A DNA stretch of 64,000 nt, from contig CALGUG010000028.1 in NCBI GenBank assembly GCA_937902315.1, positions 119,083 through 183,082 on the forward strand. The letters are read 5' to 3'. Source of the stretch: an uncultured Chloroflexales bacterium (GTDB lineage: Bacteria > Chloroflexota > Chloroflexia > Chloroflexales > Chloroflexaceae). Each line of letters starts with the position of its first letter. The first letter of the stretch is position 1. Both the position numbers and the translations under genes were made by a program. The notes below the pieces were generated by a model. The model was not told where the DNA came from. It saw only the letters and a program-made list of their open reading frames with translations, and did no database searches. Positions 53,141 to 61,380 of the stretch are shown here, piece after piece.

Positions 53141-53300
53141 GAGGGCCTGACCCCCTTCGCCCGCTTTGCGGGAGAAGGGCCGGGGATGAGGGTGGCTAGC
53201 TGCGCTTGATAGCCGGAGGCGGACGCGCTGAGAGCCTTTTGAGAGGAAAGTACGTCTACGCCTGAGAAGGTAGGAGCAGCGTGCCGAGAAAGCCTGTCCA
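53141..53300. repeat. REP palindrome and TAGCC repeat copy 14
   Basis: A CCCTTCGCCCGCTTTGCGGGAG palindrome (53151-53176) runs into forward copy 14 (core 53210-53227). Nothing else is seen before the AI-2E family gene at 53392. Confidence 0.7.
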
Positions 53301-53391
53301 TAGGCTAGAGCGGGCATGGTGCGTTTCTATCAGCATGCTGGTACAATAGAAGCGAGCTTGGTGTATCTCCCACAGAGCCTTGAGGTTTGTT

Positions 53392-54507
53392 ATGCATCAA
53401 ACCCGCAATATTGTGACTATCTTGGTAGGGATCGCCGCCGCTTGGTGGATCGCTAGTGGTGTGTTGCAGCTCTTTACCATGTTCGCCGATGTCTTCGCGC
53501 TCTTTGGCTTTGCATGGCTCCTCAACCTACTCTTGCAACCGCTGGTTGAACGGCTTAGCACGCTTATACCCCGCGTGATGGCTTGGGCCTGTGGATATCT
53601 TTTGGTGCTTGTTGTGCTCGCTATGATGACAGCGCCCCTAGCCGCCCAAGCAGCCACCTTGCCCGAGACCCTGCCAGCGGCTATTCAAAAGGCTACCAGC
53701 CAAGCCGATAGCTTCTTGATCTGGCTGCGCAGCCGCCAAGTGCCAGTGCCCAGCTCGATTATGAACGCGCTTCAAAACGACTCGATCGCGGCTGAGGTCG
53801 CCCCAACCTTACTCAGTTGGTCGCTCGCCATTATCAATATGGGCGGTCAATTTATTCTGGTGATCGTGATCGCAGCCTCTATGGCCGCTGGCGACGATTC
53901 GCTGCGTCGAATCGTGCTGGCTACCGTGCCCGATAACTGGCTGACGAGCGCGGGCAAGTTCTACGACGATGTGCGCAACACCTATTCGGCAGCTATTCGC
54001 GGCCAGCTGATCGTCTGGGCTATGGGAATGCTGTTGAGCATCGGCACGATGACCTTCTTCGGAACGCCCGGCCTGCTGCTTTGGATCGGGCCGATCGCGC
54101 TCGTCAGGCTGCTGCCCTATATCGGCGGCTTACTGGGCGGCTCGCTCACCATTGTCATTATGCTGCTCACTATGCCTTGGCCCGATGTGCTTGCTCCAGT
54201 GCTTGTCTTCTTTCTGCTGCAAAATATTATCGGCTACGTTGTCGAGCCGCGCGTCTTGGGACGTGCGCTGCAACTCTCGCCAGCCCTTGTGCTCTTCGCC
54301 GTGCTAGTCGGCTGGAAGCTGGGCGGCATCACGGGCATCGTCTTCGGCGTTCCCGCCATCGCGCTGATTCAAACCTTGGCCGAACACCGTCTGCGCACTC
54401 AAAGCGAACACTACTCTACACAAAAGCTTAAAACCAGCGAAGCGAGCGATCCCGCTTCGGGCAGCGAGACTCAGAGCGTAAGCCTACCACAGCGTTCAAA
54501 ACCCTAG
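53392..54507 (+). CDS. AI-2E family transporter (PerM-like permease)
   Basis: A 371-residue integral membrane protein of the PF01594 family. N-terminal paired membrane segments, a soluble central loop (about 95-140), further segments with GQLIVWAMGMLLSIGTM and the signature LVRLLPYIGGLLGGSLTIVI, and the C-terminal QNIIGYVVEPRVLGRALQLSP motif. Members export small molecules or work as sodium/proton antiporters; the name AI-2E comes from E. coli TqsA. The ATG at 53392 with GAGG six bases upstream is preferred over the upstream TTG. The hydrophilic Ser/Gln-rich tail is cytoplasmic. Confidence 0.9.
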   Translation: MHQTRNIVTILVGIAAAWWIASGVLQLFTMFADVFALFGFAWLLNLLLQPLVERLSTLIPRVMAWACGYLLVLVVLAMMTAPLAAQAATLPETLPAAIQKATSQADSFLIWLRSRQVPVPSSIMNALQNDSIAAEVAPTLLSWSLAIINMGGQFILVIVIAASMAAGDDSLRRIVLATVPDNWLTSAGKFYDDVRNTYSAAIRGQLIVWAMGMLLSIGTMTFFGTPGLLLWIGPIALVRLLPYIGGLLGGSLTIVIMLLTMPWPDVLAPVLVFFLLQNIIGYVVEPRVLGRALQLSPALVLFAVLVGWKLGGITGIVFGVPAIALIQTLAEHRLRTQSEHYSTQKLKTSEASDPASGSETQSVSLPQRSKP

Positions 54508-54673
54508 CGCTCTATAGCTCAAGAACGCACCCGCCAAGCACAATCTGTGGTATCCTGTAACAACCTTTGGAATCGTTCACGGCTGGGTCGCATGGCTGAG
54601 GCGCACGATTTGGCACACAGCTCCCATTTCGCTCGATCACAGCCGAGTTTTTCATTTCCAAATAAAGAACTTT

Positions 54674-55114
54674 ATGGTACATTTACTCCATCCTATGACA
54701 GTTCACTTTCCCATTGCCCTGTTGCTTTGCAATGGTTTGTTGACCTGGCTTTATTTGCGCAAACAGGACAAAACGCTTGAGGTCAGCGCCTATTACAGCC
54801 TGATCATCGGCTGGTGTGGAACTGTCGCCGCTACCGTCAGCGGATCGCTTGCAGCTTTTACGCAGGTCGTTGGCCCCGATGCGCCCCATCGCGACGCGCT
54901 GATGTGGATCAACGCGCACGCGATTTTAGGCATTGCAACGATCTATATCTATGGGCAAGCCCTTCTGCAACGACGACGCAACCCCGAGGTCCTCAATAGC
55001 GATCCGGCGCGCAAATCATACCTATGGAAGCTAGTTATTGGGGCGATTGTTCTGGTAGTGAGCGGATGGCTTGGAGGTCATATGGTGTACAACTTAGGTG
55101 TAGGAGTTAGTTGA
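54674..55114 (+). CDS. DUF2231 membrane protein
   Basis: A 146-residue protein with four hydrophobic segments. The opening LLHPMTVHFPIALLLCNGLL with paired His and the later HAILGIATIYIYGQAL and GWLGGHMVYNLGVGV are the DUF2231 signature, in which conserved histidines could bind heme or metal. Function is unknown. Its TGA stop overlaps the ATG of the acyltransferase by one base (TGATG), so the two are translationally coupled. Confidence 0.88.
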   Translation: MVHLLHPMTVHFPIALLLCNGLLTWLYLRKQDKTLEVSAYYSLIIGWCGTVAATVSGSLAAFTQVVGPDAPHRDALMWINAHAILGIATIYIYGQALLQRRRNPEVLNSDPARKSYLWKLVIGAIVLVVSGWLGGHMVYNLGVGVS

Positions 55115-55809
55115 TGGTTCGCGTTCTTCGTACTTTAATGTATGGCTTTTTGTATTCGCTGCTTAATTTCTTGCGCATCATCGGTTGGTGGCGCTGGTCG
55201 GTCGAGGGCCTCGAAAACCTCCCACCGCGCGAATCGGGCGGCATGCTGATCGTATGCAACCACAGCCACTGGCTCGATATCCCAGTGCTTGGCTCGCTGA
55301 TGCCCTTTAAGTATCGCCTCTCGTGGCTAGCCAAAAGCGAACTCTTCGCCAATCCCTTCGCCCGTTGGTTCTTCACCACTATGGACGTGGTTCCCATTCG
55401 ACGCGGCAAGCGCGATGTCGCCGCCCTCGAGCAGTCAGCCGAGATGCTGCGCAACGGCTCGGTCTTATTAATCTATCCTGAAGGCCACCGCAGCGGTACA
55501 GGCGTGCTTCAGGAAGGGCGTGGCGGCGCAATCCGCCTCGCTATGGCCAGCCAAGTGCCGCTTGTTCCGGTCGCTATCAGCGGCACCGAGCACGGCCTCA
55601 AGGGGACCCTGCTGCGCAAGCCTGTGGTCATGCGCATTGGCAAGCCTTATCTGGTCGAACCGACCGAAAACGGCAAGGTTCCGCCGCTATTGATGGAAGA
55701 GTTAACTACCGATATGATGTGCCGCATCGCCGAGATGCTGCCAGCCGATAAACGCGGGCCATACGGCCCAAAACTCGAAGAGCGCAACTTGCCCAAGCTC
55801 TCATCCTAA
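55114..55809 (+). CDS. plsC: 1-acyl-sn-glycerol-3-phosphate acyltransferase
   Basis: A 231-residue PlsC-type acyltransferase that makes phosphatidic acid from lysophosphatidate and an acyl donor on the membrane. The catalytic HxxxxD is NHSHWLD (His near residue 50), followed by the phosphate-binding VVPIRRGK, YPEGHRSGTG and VPLVPVAISGTE motifs. One N-terminal hydrophobic stretch anchors it. The start is ATG 55114 with TAGGAG seven bases upstream, in the stop codon of the DUF2231 gene. Confidence 0.92.
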   Translation: MVRVLRTLMYGFLYSLLNFLRIIGWWRWSVEGLENLPPRESGGMLIVCNHSHWLDIPVLGSLMPFKYRLSWLAKSELFANPFARWFFTTMDVVPIRRGKRDVAALEQSAEMLRNGSVLLIYPEGHRSGTGVLQEGRGGAIRLAMASQVPLVPVAISGTEHGLKGTLLRKPVVMRIGKPYLVEPTENGKVPPLLMEELTTDMMCRIAEMLPADKRGPYGPKLEERNLPKLSS

Positions 55810-55840
55810 GATTTTGCCAACTCAAGCGCATCACACAAGC

Positions 55841-55880
55841 AAAAGAGGTTCCGCCGACTCAGGCGAAACCTCTTTTCTGT
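55841..55880 (+). terminator. Intrinsic terminator after plsC
   Basis: AAAAGAGGTTCCGCC pairs with GGCGAAACCTCTTTT (one mismatch) around 6 nt, followed by CTGTTT. Confidence 0.85.
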
Positions 55881-55939
55881 TTCCTCCAAGTGTCTACACT
55901 CGCTCCTAATGCTTTGTACAGAACAGGCGTAAAAGGCAC

Positions 55940-56078
55940 ATTCCATCCATAAGGTTCCAAGCGCGTCCGCCTCCGGCTATCAGATGGGCTATCCACCCTC
56001 ATCCCCGGCCCTTCTCCCGCAAAGCGGGCGAAGGGAGTCTGACCCTCACCCCCCGGCCCCCTCTCCCGCAAGCAGGAA
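55940..56078. repeat. TAGCC repeat copy 15 and REP palindromes
   Basis: Reverse copy (core 55962-55979) is followed by two CCCTTCTCCCGC/CCCTCTCCCGC palindrome units, the second interrupted by MITE family 1 copy 4. Confidence 0.75.
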
Positions 56079-56363
56079 CTGTACATTACCCACAAATCGA
56101 CATACGGTCAGCGTTATCTGCCCTCACCCCCCGGCCCCTCTCCCGCACTGCGGGCGAGGGGCTGAATGTTGATGTTGTGCTCTCAAGGATAGTCCCGCGA
56201 TGGTATGCGAACGATCGCCTGTTGCTGCCGACACGACTTTTGGCTAATGCATAGCACTGCGGGCGAGGGGCTGAATGTTGATGTTGTGCTCTCAAGGATA
56301 GTCCCGCGATGGTATGCGAACGATCGCCTTTTGCTGCCGACACGACTTTTGGCTAATGCATAG
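56079..56363. mobile_element. MITE family 1, copy 4, with internal 108-bp tandem duplication
   Basis: It starts CTGTACATTACCC and ends GGCTAATGCATAG. From 56145 a 108-bp unit (GCACTGCGGGCGAGGGG to GGCTAATGCATA) is repeated at 56253 with one base change (CCTGTTG to CCTTTTG). The hairpin module is absent from both units. Flanks AAGCAGGAA and TAGCAGGAG resemble a decayed target duplication. Confidence 0.8.
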
Positions 56364-56382
56364 CTTAGCAGGAGAAGGCAGC

Positions 56383-56530
56383 TAGGCTGCATGTCAGCAA
56401 AGAAACCGCATAAGGGCCTTAGTTCGTTGGCTTCGATAGGCTCTACCAACGTCTCTCGTGCCCTGAGCCTGTTGAAGGATGCAAGCAAACCCTCAAAGGC
56501 TCAGTGCCTTTGTGCCTCGCGAGGTGAATC
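56383..56530. repeat. CATGTCAGCAAAGAAACCGC repeat, inverse of 52951-53100
   Basis: It contains TTCGTTGGCTTCG, CCCTGAGCCTGTTGAAGG and ends GCCTCGCGAGGTGAAT. The same blocks occur in reverse at 52.75-53.1 kb and partly at 11.0-11.16 kb. Confidence 0.7.
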
Positions 56531-56567
56531 AAAACAGTCCCTTGTGTGGTGTGTCAGGCTAATGCGC

Positions 56568-58028
56568 TCAAAGACCAGTAATCTCGATCGTTTTAGTCGG
56601 CGTGACGCTAGGCGAGCCGTCCGGATCTAGAGGCGAAGACGCCGTTAAAGTAGGCGTAAAGCTAGGTATAGGCGCCTCCTCATCTTCCAGCGTCGCGGTC
56701 GCAGTTAAGGTCGCAAAGGGTTCCTCTTCCTCGCTGGTCTCGGTGATTGTCATGGTCATGGTCATTGTTTGCGAGGCGGTGGGCGTAGTTTCAACAGAGG
56801 GCGTCTCTTCGCCCTCTGCGGTCTCTGTGAAGGTCGGCGATAGGCTAGGCCATTCAAAGGTGGGCGTCAGTGTGGCTTGGCTAGTGGGCACTTCGTTCGG
56901 CACATAGGGCAGATAGTTTTCAAAAATGGTGCCGGGCGGGATAGGCGTGCGCGTTATGCTTGGGGTCAGCGTTTGGCTCGGGGTCGGCGAAGAGAAAGGC
57001 TGTTCCGTCCCATCCATCCAGCCGAGATCCTTTAAGATTCCGCGAGTGATATCGCCGACATCGTGGAGGGCTTCGCCATCATCGAGACTCGGCGTCATCA
57101 ATGCATTCGGGCTGCCCGTATAGTAGGTCGTCTCATCGAGGTGCGAATAGCTTGAACCTTGATACCAGATCGAAGGAGCAAACAGCTTTACCTTTTCCCC
57201 TCCAGCTCCAAGCATGGCATTCGGGCCAGTAAAATAGACATTGTTGCTCTTTAAGGCATTGCCCAAACTAGTCGAGCCGACCGGATAGAGGCTAGTGTTA
57301 ATCAAGGAATTGCCGCTGTCATCGACCGTAAAACGGTCGTAGACAAAAGGCGCAGGCCTATACCAATAAGCGCTGGAGCTGGTCATGTAAAAACCGCCGA
57401 TAAAGCCCAAGCCGTGACCGAGTTCATGCAAGACCACGCTCACAAAATCGTAACGCGAAGGCGGCGTATTGCCGTCGGTGCCGAAGTACCAGAGCGAAAG
57501 CGCGCTATTGAAGTTCGCTTCGATATCAGCTGTCACTCCATACTGTGTTTCGAAGCCAGTTTTATAGGGTTCTTCATTCTTGTAATCTCTATTATCAAGC
57601 TTACTTGCTAAAGCGATCGGATAGTAGGTCACTTGACCGTTCCGTGTTGTCGCAACAAAGTCGGTCGGACCGGCCGAGCCTAATACTCCTGGCCCAAGAT
57701 TGGTCCAATGTGCCACAATATGAATCGGAATAGGGCTAGAGATCTCTCTGGCCCAGATATCGACCGCATACTGAAAAGCGGCCTGCGCTTCGGGCGTAAA
57801 GCCGTTGTAGCTAACTGTAATGGTGGCAGATTGAACACTGTTCTGCAGATCTGGTCGCGGCAATACACGCCCAACATCGGGGGACGATTTGGCATAGAGC
57901 GGCACAAGATAACTAGGCACGATCTCGGGCTGGCTCTCCTGCTGAGCCTGTAAGATCTGCGCCACACTGCCAAAGCCTAAAACGATCAATCCAGCGAGAA
58001 TATAGAGATGTATTCGTTGAAAGCGCAT
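56568..58028 (-). CDS. Secreted zinc metalloprotease-like protein with Thr/Pro/Glu-rich tail
   Basis: A 486-residue exported protein. A signal peptide (about 1-28) is followed by a domain of about 300 residues whose zinc motif is VVLHELGHGLGF (HExxHxxGF), with a second segment PNALMTPSLDDGEALHDVGDIT that resembles the downstream region of similar uncharacterised peptidases. Residues from about 345 on form a low-complexity Thr/Ser/Pro tail with acidic blocks, interrupted by IFENYLPYVPNE, a variant of the YLP motif. The tail may be glycosylated and act as a stalk. The ligand or substrate is unknown. Confidence 0.8.
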   Translation of the reverse strand: MRFQRIHLYILAGLIVLGFGSVAQILQAQQESQPEIVPSYLVPLYAKSSPDVGRVLPRPDLQNSVQSATITVSYNGFTPEAQAAFQYAVDIWAREISSPIPIHIVAHWTNLGPGVLGSAGPTDFVATTRNGQVTYYPIALASKLDNRDYKNEEPYKTGFETQYGVTADIEANFNSALSLWYFGTDGNTPPSRYDFVSVVLHELGHGLGFIGGFYMTSSSAYWYRPAPFVYDRFTVDDSGNSLINTSLYPVGSTSLGNALKSNNVYFTGPNAMLGAGGEKVKLFAPSIWYQGSSYSHLDETTYYTGSPNALMTPSLDDGEALHDVGDITRGILKDLGWMDGTEQPFSSPTPSQTLTPSITRTPIPPGTIFENYLPYVPNEVPTSQATLTPTFEWPSLSPTFTETAEGEETPSVETTPTASQTMTMTMTITETSEEEEPFATLTATATLEDEEAPIPSFTPTLTASSPLDPDGSPSVTPTKTIEITGL

Positions 58029-58270
58029 AGCCCACTCTTCTTACATATAAGTACGTTAAATCACAACACTATAACATTTTCAAATTAAAGTTTCCACCCA
58101 TAAACTATACCACCTTCAACTTAGAGATAGGCCACAAAGTCTGCATCAAACGGAGGCTTTGCATTAAAAAACGCTAATTTCCCCTTTTTGCCCCAAGTGT
58201 TAGACGGAAGAGTCATTCCAAATCCACGTGAATCGTTGTATTTTGGAACGGTCTCTCGGCACACAGCTAC
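58029..58270. other. Upstream region of the metalloprotease gene
   Basis: AT-rich gap segment holding the leftward promoter of the metalloprotease. No clear -35/-10 pair, RNA gene or repeat was recognised until TAGCC copy 16 begins. Confidence 0.35.
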
Positions 58271-58380
58271 AACAGCGAGGTTACGGGCGAGCTGTTGGTA
58301 GCCGTAGGCGGACGCGCCAGCCGCTCTCTTTGGGGAAGAAACCAAGCCGCCAAAGTGCTGAAGTAATCAAATAGGTTTAC
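58271..58380 (+). repeat. TAGCC repeat copy 16
   Basis: Forward copy, core 58299-58316. The tail AAGCCGCCAAAGTGC and AATCAAATAGGTT matches the distal part of other forward copies. Confidence 0.75.
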
Positions 58381-58405
58381 AATCATTATGTTAACCTAAA
58401 CCATG

Positions 58406-58612
58406 ATACCAAATTCGATTGTGTTGTTTAGATTGCTTCCAGACTCTTATGAACACAGGCCTTCGGCAGAGTGGAACTGCTCTTTTTTGATGTATGGAAT
58501 TTCGCGCTGACGCGCGAAATTCCATACATCCTTCCCCATTTTTTCGATGTCAATCGTTGTGCCTATTCAAAGAACTCATCTGAAATTGAAACAGTCTAAA
58601 CGAATTTGGTAT
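58406..58612. mobile_element. MITE family 2, copy d (207 bp, with hairpin)
   Basis: ATACCAAATTCGATT and TAAACGAATTTGGTAT are inverted ends; both carry the same compensating change relative to copies a-c (AATTCG/CGAATT instead of AATCCG/CGGATT). The interior is in reverse orientation (GGCCTTCGGCAGAGTGG) and holds hairpin F. Confidence 0.75.
58489..58530. repeat. Long hairpin of the covarying family (F)
   Basis: Perfect 18-bp stem, arm GATGTATGGAATTTCGCG, plus one more C-G pair and a short loop. Confidence 0.85.
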
Positions 58613-58643
58613 GAACAGGCCTCTGGCTTTAGCCCGCCGAAGC

Positions 58644-58680
58644 AAAAAGCGAGGACCTTTGCATGTGCAAAGATCCTCGC
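58644..58680 (-). terminator. Intrinsic terminator of the fuconate dehydratase operon
   Basis: On the leftward strand GCGAGGATCTTTGC pairs with GCAAAGGTCCTCGC (one mismatch) and runs into TTTTTGC, 54 nt after the stop codon. Confidence 0.85.
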
Positions 58681-58733
58681 CACTTTCTAAAAATGTATAG
58701 CGTCTGAGCTTAGATCAAACCTCGCTGAAGGCC

Positions 58734-60032
58734 TTATTGCTGCCAAGCAGAGCCGTTGGGGAACTCATAGGCATCCAAGGACTCGGGGTACATCGTGATG
58801 CTGTAGCCCGGGGCCGAAGGCGGCATATAGCGCCCATTGCGCATCTGAACCGGATTGACGAAGTGCTCGTGCAGGTGATCGACGAACTCCAGCAAGCGGT
58901 TTTCCAGCGAAGCGCTCACACAGATGTAGTCGAAGATCGAGAGGTGCTGCACATATTCGCACAGACCGACGCCGCCAGCGTGCGGACAGACCGGCACACC
59001 GAACTTGGCGGCCATCAGCAGCACGGCCAAGATCTCGTTAACACCACCCAAGCGGCAGCTATCGATCTGGCAGAACGAGATCGCATTGGCCTGCAGCAGC
59101 TGCTTAAAGATCACGCGGTTCTGGCAGTGCTCGCCGGTCGCCACCCCGATCGGAGCTACAGCTTTAGCGATCGCAGCGTGGCCTAGCACATCGTCAGGGC
59201 TGGTCGGCTCTTCGATCCACCAAGGCTGGTAGCGAGCCAGCTCGGCCATATTGGCGATCGCCTCGCCCACATCCCAGCGCTGGTTGGCGTCCATCATCAG
59301 CTTGCGCTCGTAGCCGATCTCTTCGCGAATGATGGCGGCACGGCGCAGGTCATCTTGCAGATCGGCGCCGACCTTGATCTTAAAGTGCGACCAACCATCA
59401 GCAAGCGCCTCGCGGCAGAGCTGGCGGATCTGATCGTCGCTGTAGCCCAGCCAACCAGCCGAAGTGGTATAGGCCGGATAGCCATCGCGCAGCATCTCTG
59501 CTTCGCGCTCGGCCTTGGTGGGCTCATTGCGTCGCAGGATCTCCAGCGCCTCTTCGGGCGTCAAAGCGTCGGTAATATAGCGGAAGTCGATACACGACAC
59601 CAACTGCTCGGGCGTCATATCGACTAATAGCTTCCAGACCGGCTTGCCCTCAGCTTTAGCATACAGATCCCACACAGCGTTCACAACCGCAGCCGTTGCC
59701 AAGTGAATAGCGCCCTTTTCTGGGCCGATCCAGCGCAGTTGGCTATCACCCGTAATCATGCGCCAGAAAGCGCCCATATTCTCGGTAAACGATTCAAGGG
59801 TTTTATTGACTACCAGCGGCGCCAATGCATTTACAGCGGCCAGACAAACCTCATTGCCGCGACCGATCGTAAAGGTCAGGCCATGGCCCTCCAGACCTTC
59901 ACGATTCGTCTTCAGCGTTACATAGACCGCTGAATAGTCGGGATCAGGGTTCATCGCATCGGAGCCTGCGAGAGTGCGAGATGTAGGGAAACGAATATCG
60001 CGTGCTGTCAGTTCTGTAATTTGTATCGTCAT
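58734..60032 (-). CDS. fucD: L-fuconate dehydratase-like enolase-superfamily enzyme
   Basis: A 432-residue enolase-superfamily enzyme of the mandelate racemase subgroup that dehydrates a sugar acid, by family L-fuconate to 2-keto-3-deoxy-L-fuconate. The full set is visible: acid/base Lys in HFKIKVG (about 218-220), metal ligands in LMMDANQ (about 248), WIEEPTSPDD and GVATGEHCQNR, and His in VCPHAGGVGLCE (about 350). The N-terminal blocks TARDIRFPTSRTLAGSDAMNPDPDYS are characteristic of FucD rather than other MR enzymes. It is the last gene of a leftward group with a CoA ligase and a reductase, and a terminator follows. Confidence 0.92.
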   Translation of the reverse strand: MTIQITELTARDIRFPTSRTLAGSDAMNPDPDYSAVYVTLKTNREGLEGHGLTFTIGRGNEVCLAAVNALAPLVVNKTLESFTENMGAFWRMITGDSQLRWIGPEKGAIHLATAAVVNAVWDLYAKAEGKPVWKLLVDMTPEQLVSCIDFRYITDALTPEEALEILRRNEPTKAEREAEMLRDGYPAYTTSAGWLGYSDDQIRQLCREALADGWSHFKIKVGADLQDDLRRAAIIREEIGYERKLMMDANQRWDVGEAIANMAELARYQPWWIEEPTSPDDVLGHAAIAKAVAPIGVATGEHCQNRVIFKQLLQANAISFCQIDSCRLGGVNEILAVLLMAAKFGVPVCPHAGGVGLCEYVQHLSIFDYICVSASLENRLLEFVDHLHEHFVNPVQMRNGRYMPPSAPGYSITMYPESLDAYEFPNGSAWQQ

Positions 60033-60067
60033 TGATGACTCTTTCTTAGGCTATAAAGAAAAGGAGT

Positions 60068-60116
60068 TGGGTTTGCATCAATCGCAAACCTAGGCGTGGA
60101 GAAAAGCCTCCACGCC
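60068..60116. other. Two adjacent hairpins between the small gene and fucD
   Basis: GGTTTGC/GCAAACC (7 bp, about 60070-60090) and GGCGTGGAG/CTCCACGCC (9 bp, 60093-60116) lie in the 104-bp gap. Without T-runs they may tune mRNA stability or translation of fucD. Confidence 0.45.
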
Positions 60117-60136
60117 CAATAAGACACAAGGCAAAC

Positions 60137-60361
60137 TTACCCATTGGCAGGCTCAATGCCTGTCGCAACACCCATCATATAACTTACGGTCACTTGGTCG
60201 CCCGCTTGGATTCCCTCGTAGACCGCTTCAGGACCCAAACGCACCGCTCGAATGCGCTCTTCGCCCTCATGGGTGTAGGAGACATCGTAATAAATGGTGC
60301 CATGGATTGAAACTGCCTGAACTTGTTGAATCAAGGCCTGTTTTTTACCGCTCAGCATCAT
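60137..60361 (-). CDS. Small hypothetical protein (74 aa)
   Basis: A short, probably soluble beta-rich protein (VQAVSIHGTIYYDVSYTHEGEERIRAVRLGPEAVYEGIQAGDQVTVSYMMGVATGI). No family recognised; the pattern resembles small OB- or SH3-like barrel domains. The ATG overlaps the preceding reductase stop (ATGA), a coupling that argues for a real gene. A role tied to the reductase or CoA ligase is possible only by context. Confidence 0.65.
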   Translation of the reverse strand: MMLSGKKQALIQQVQAVSIHGTIYYDVSYTHEGEERIRAVRLGPEAVYEGIQAGDQVTVSYMMGVATGIEPANG

Positions 60362-61356
60362 GCTGCTGTTTTCTCCGTTTGTTTGAGTAACTGTTGTTCC
60401 ATCAACTTGACTGCGGCATAGATCGCATCAAGATGAGGTGTCGGTGTTTGAGTCAAGCGACCCAATTCGATCACCGCTCCCACTAGCGCTTCGATCTCGG
60501 TCGGACGGCCCGCCTCAATGTCCTGCAACATCGAGGTCTTATGGGCGCCAACACCCTCTGCGCCCTTCAAACGGGTCTCGATATCGACTCCGAACTGAAT
60601 GCCCAGCTTCTCGCCGATCGCTTGACCTTCTGCCATCATAGCGCGTGCTAAGCGATTCGTATGAGGATACTGAATCATCTCAACGAGGGTTGCCCGCGTC
60701 AACGCGCTTAATGGATTAAACACCATGTTGCCCCATAGTTTAACCCAAATTTCGTTTCGTATGCGCGTCGTAACCGGCGCTTTAAAGCCCGCCTTGATCA
60801 ACATGCGCGAAATCGCCAAAACGCGCTCGCTCTTGCTGCTATTCGGCTCGCCAAGCGTCAAACGTTGATGCTCAACATGGCGCACAACACCCGGCTCTAC
60901 CAATTCAGAAGCGATATAGACGATGCTGCCGATCACTCGCTCGACTTCGAGATTGCGCTCGATCGTACCATCGGGGTCGACCGCTTCGATCCGGCGATTG
61001 GCGAACTCACCTTCTACGCCATGGAAGTACCACCACGGAATGCCATTCTGGGCCATCAAAACCGCAGTCTTGTCGTGATAGAGCGCCCGCATCGGCTCGA
61101 CCACGCTCGCTAGACCATGGGCCTTCACCGCCACAATAACGAGATCGTGCTCCCCAGCCTCTTGCATGCTGTCCGTCACCAAAGTTGGCTGAACCTGTTC
61201 GCGGCGGCCATCTGATTCGATAATCGTCAAGCCATTCCGTCGCAAAGCCGCCAAATTAGCGCCGCGAGCGATCAAGGTCACTTCTTCACCCGACATCAAC
61301 AGCTTGCCGCCGATATACGCGCCGATCGCTCCAGCACCAACAATACAGACTCGCAT
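60358..61356 (-). CDS. Ketopantoate reductase-like (PanE/ApbA) dehydrogenase
   Basis: A 332-residue NADP-dependent reductase with the PanE layout: N-terminal Rossmann motif VGAGAIGAYIGGKLLMSG, then VIVAVKAHGL and LMAQNGIPWW, and the C-terminal helical domain with KLWGNMVFNPLSALTRAT (catalytic Lys) and GAHKTSMLQDIEAGRPTEIEALVG. The second half is the conserved substrate clamp. The ATG at 61356 has AAGGAG upstream; an upstream TTG lacks a site. Placed between a CoA ligase and a sugar-acid dehydratase, it may reduce another 2-oxo acid rather than serve pantothenate synthesis. Confidence 0.88.
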   Translation of the reverse strand: MRVCIVGAGAIGAYIGGKLLMSGEEVTLIARGANLAALRRNGLTIIESDGRREQVQPTLVTDSMQEAGEHDLVIVAVKAHGLASVVEPMRALYHDKTAVLMAQNGIPWWYFHGVEGEFANRRIEAVDPDGTIERNLEVERVIGSIVYIASELVEPGVVRHVEHQRLTLGEPNSSKSERVLAISRMLIKAGFKAPVTTRIRNEIWVKLWGNMVFNPLSALTRATLVEMIQYPHTNRLARAMMAEGQAIGEKLGIQFGVDIETRLKGAEGVGAHKTSMLQDIEAGRPTEIEALVGAVIELGRLTQTPTPHLDAIYAAVKLMEQQLLKQTEKTAA

Positions 61357-61380
61357 GGGTGTTTGCTCCTTCAACCAAAA

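Noticed and set aside
52394..53391. CRISPR-like appearance of repeated units
   Set aside because: Units differ in length and order and are dispersed genome-style, with no constant spacer length and no cas genes.
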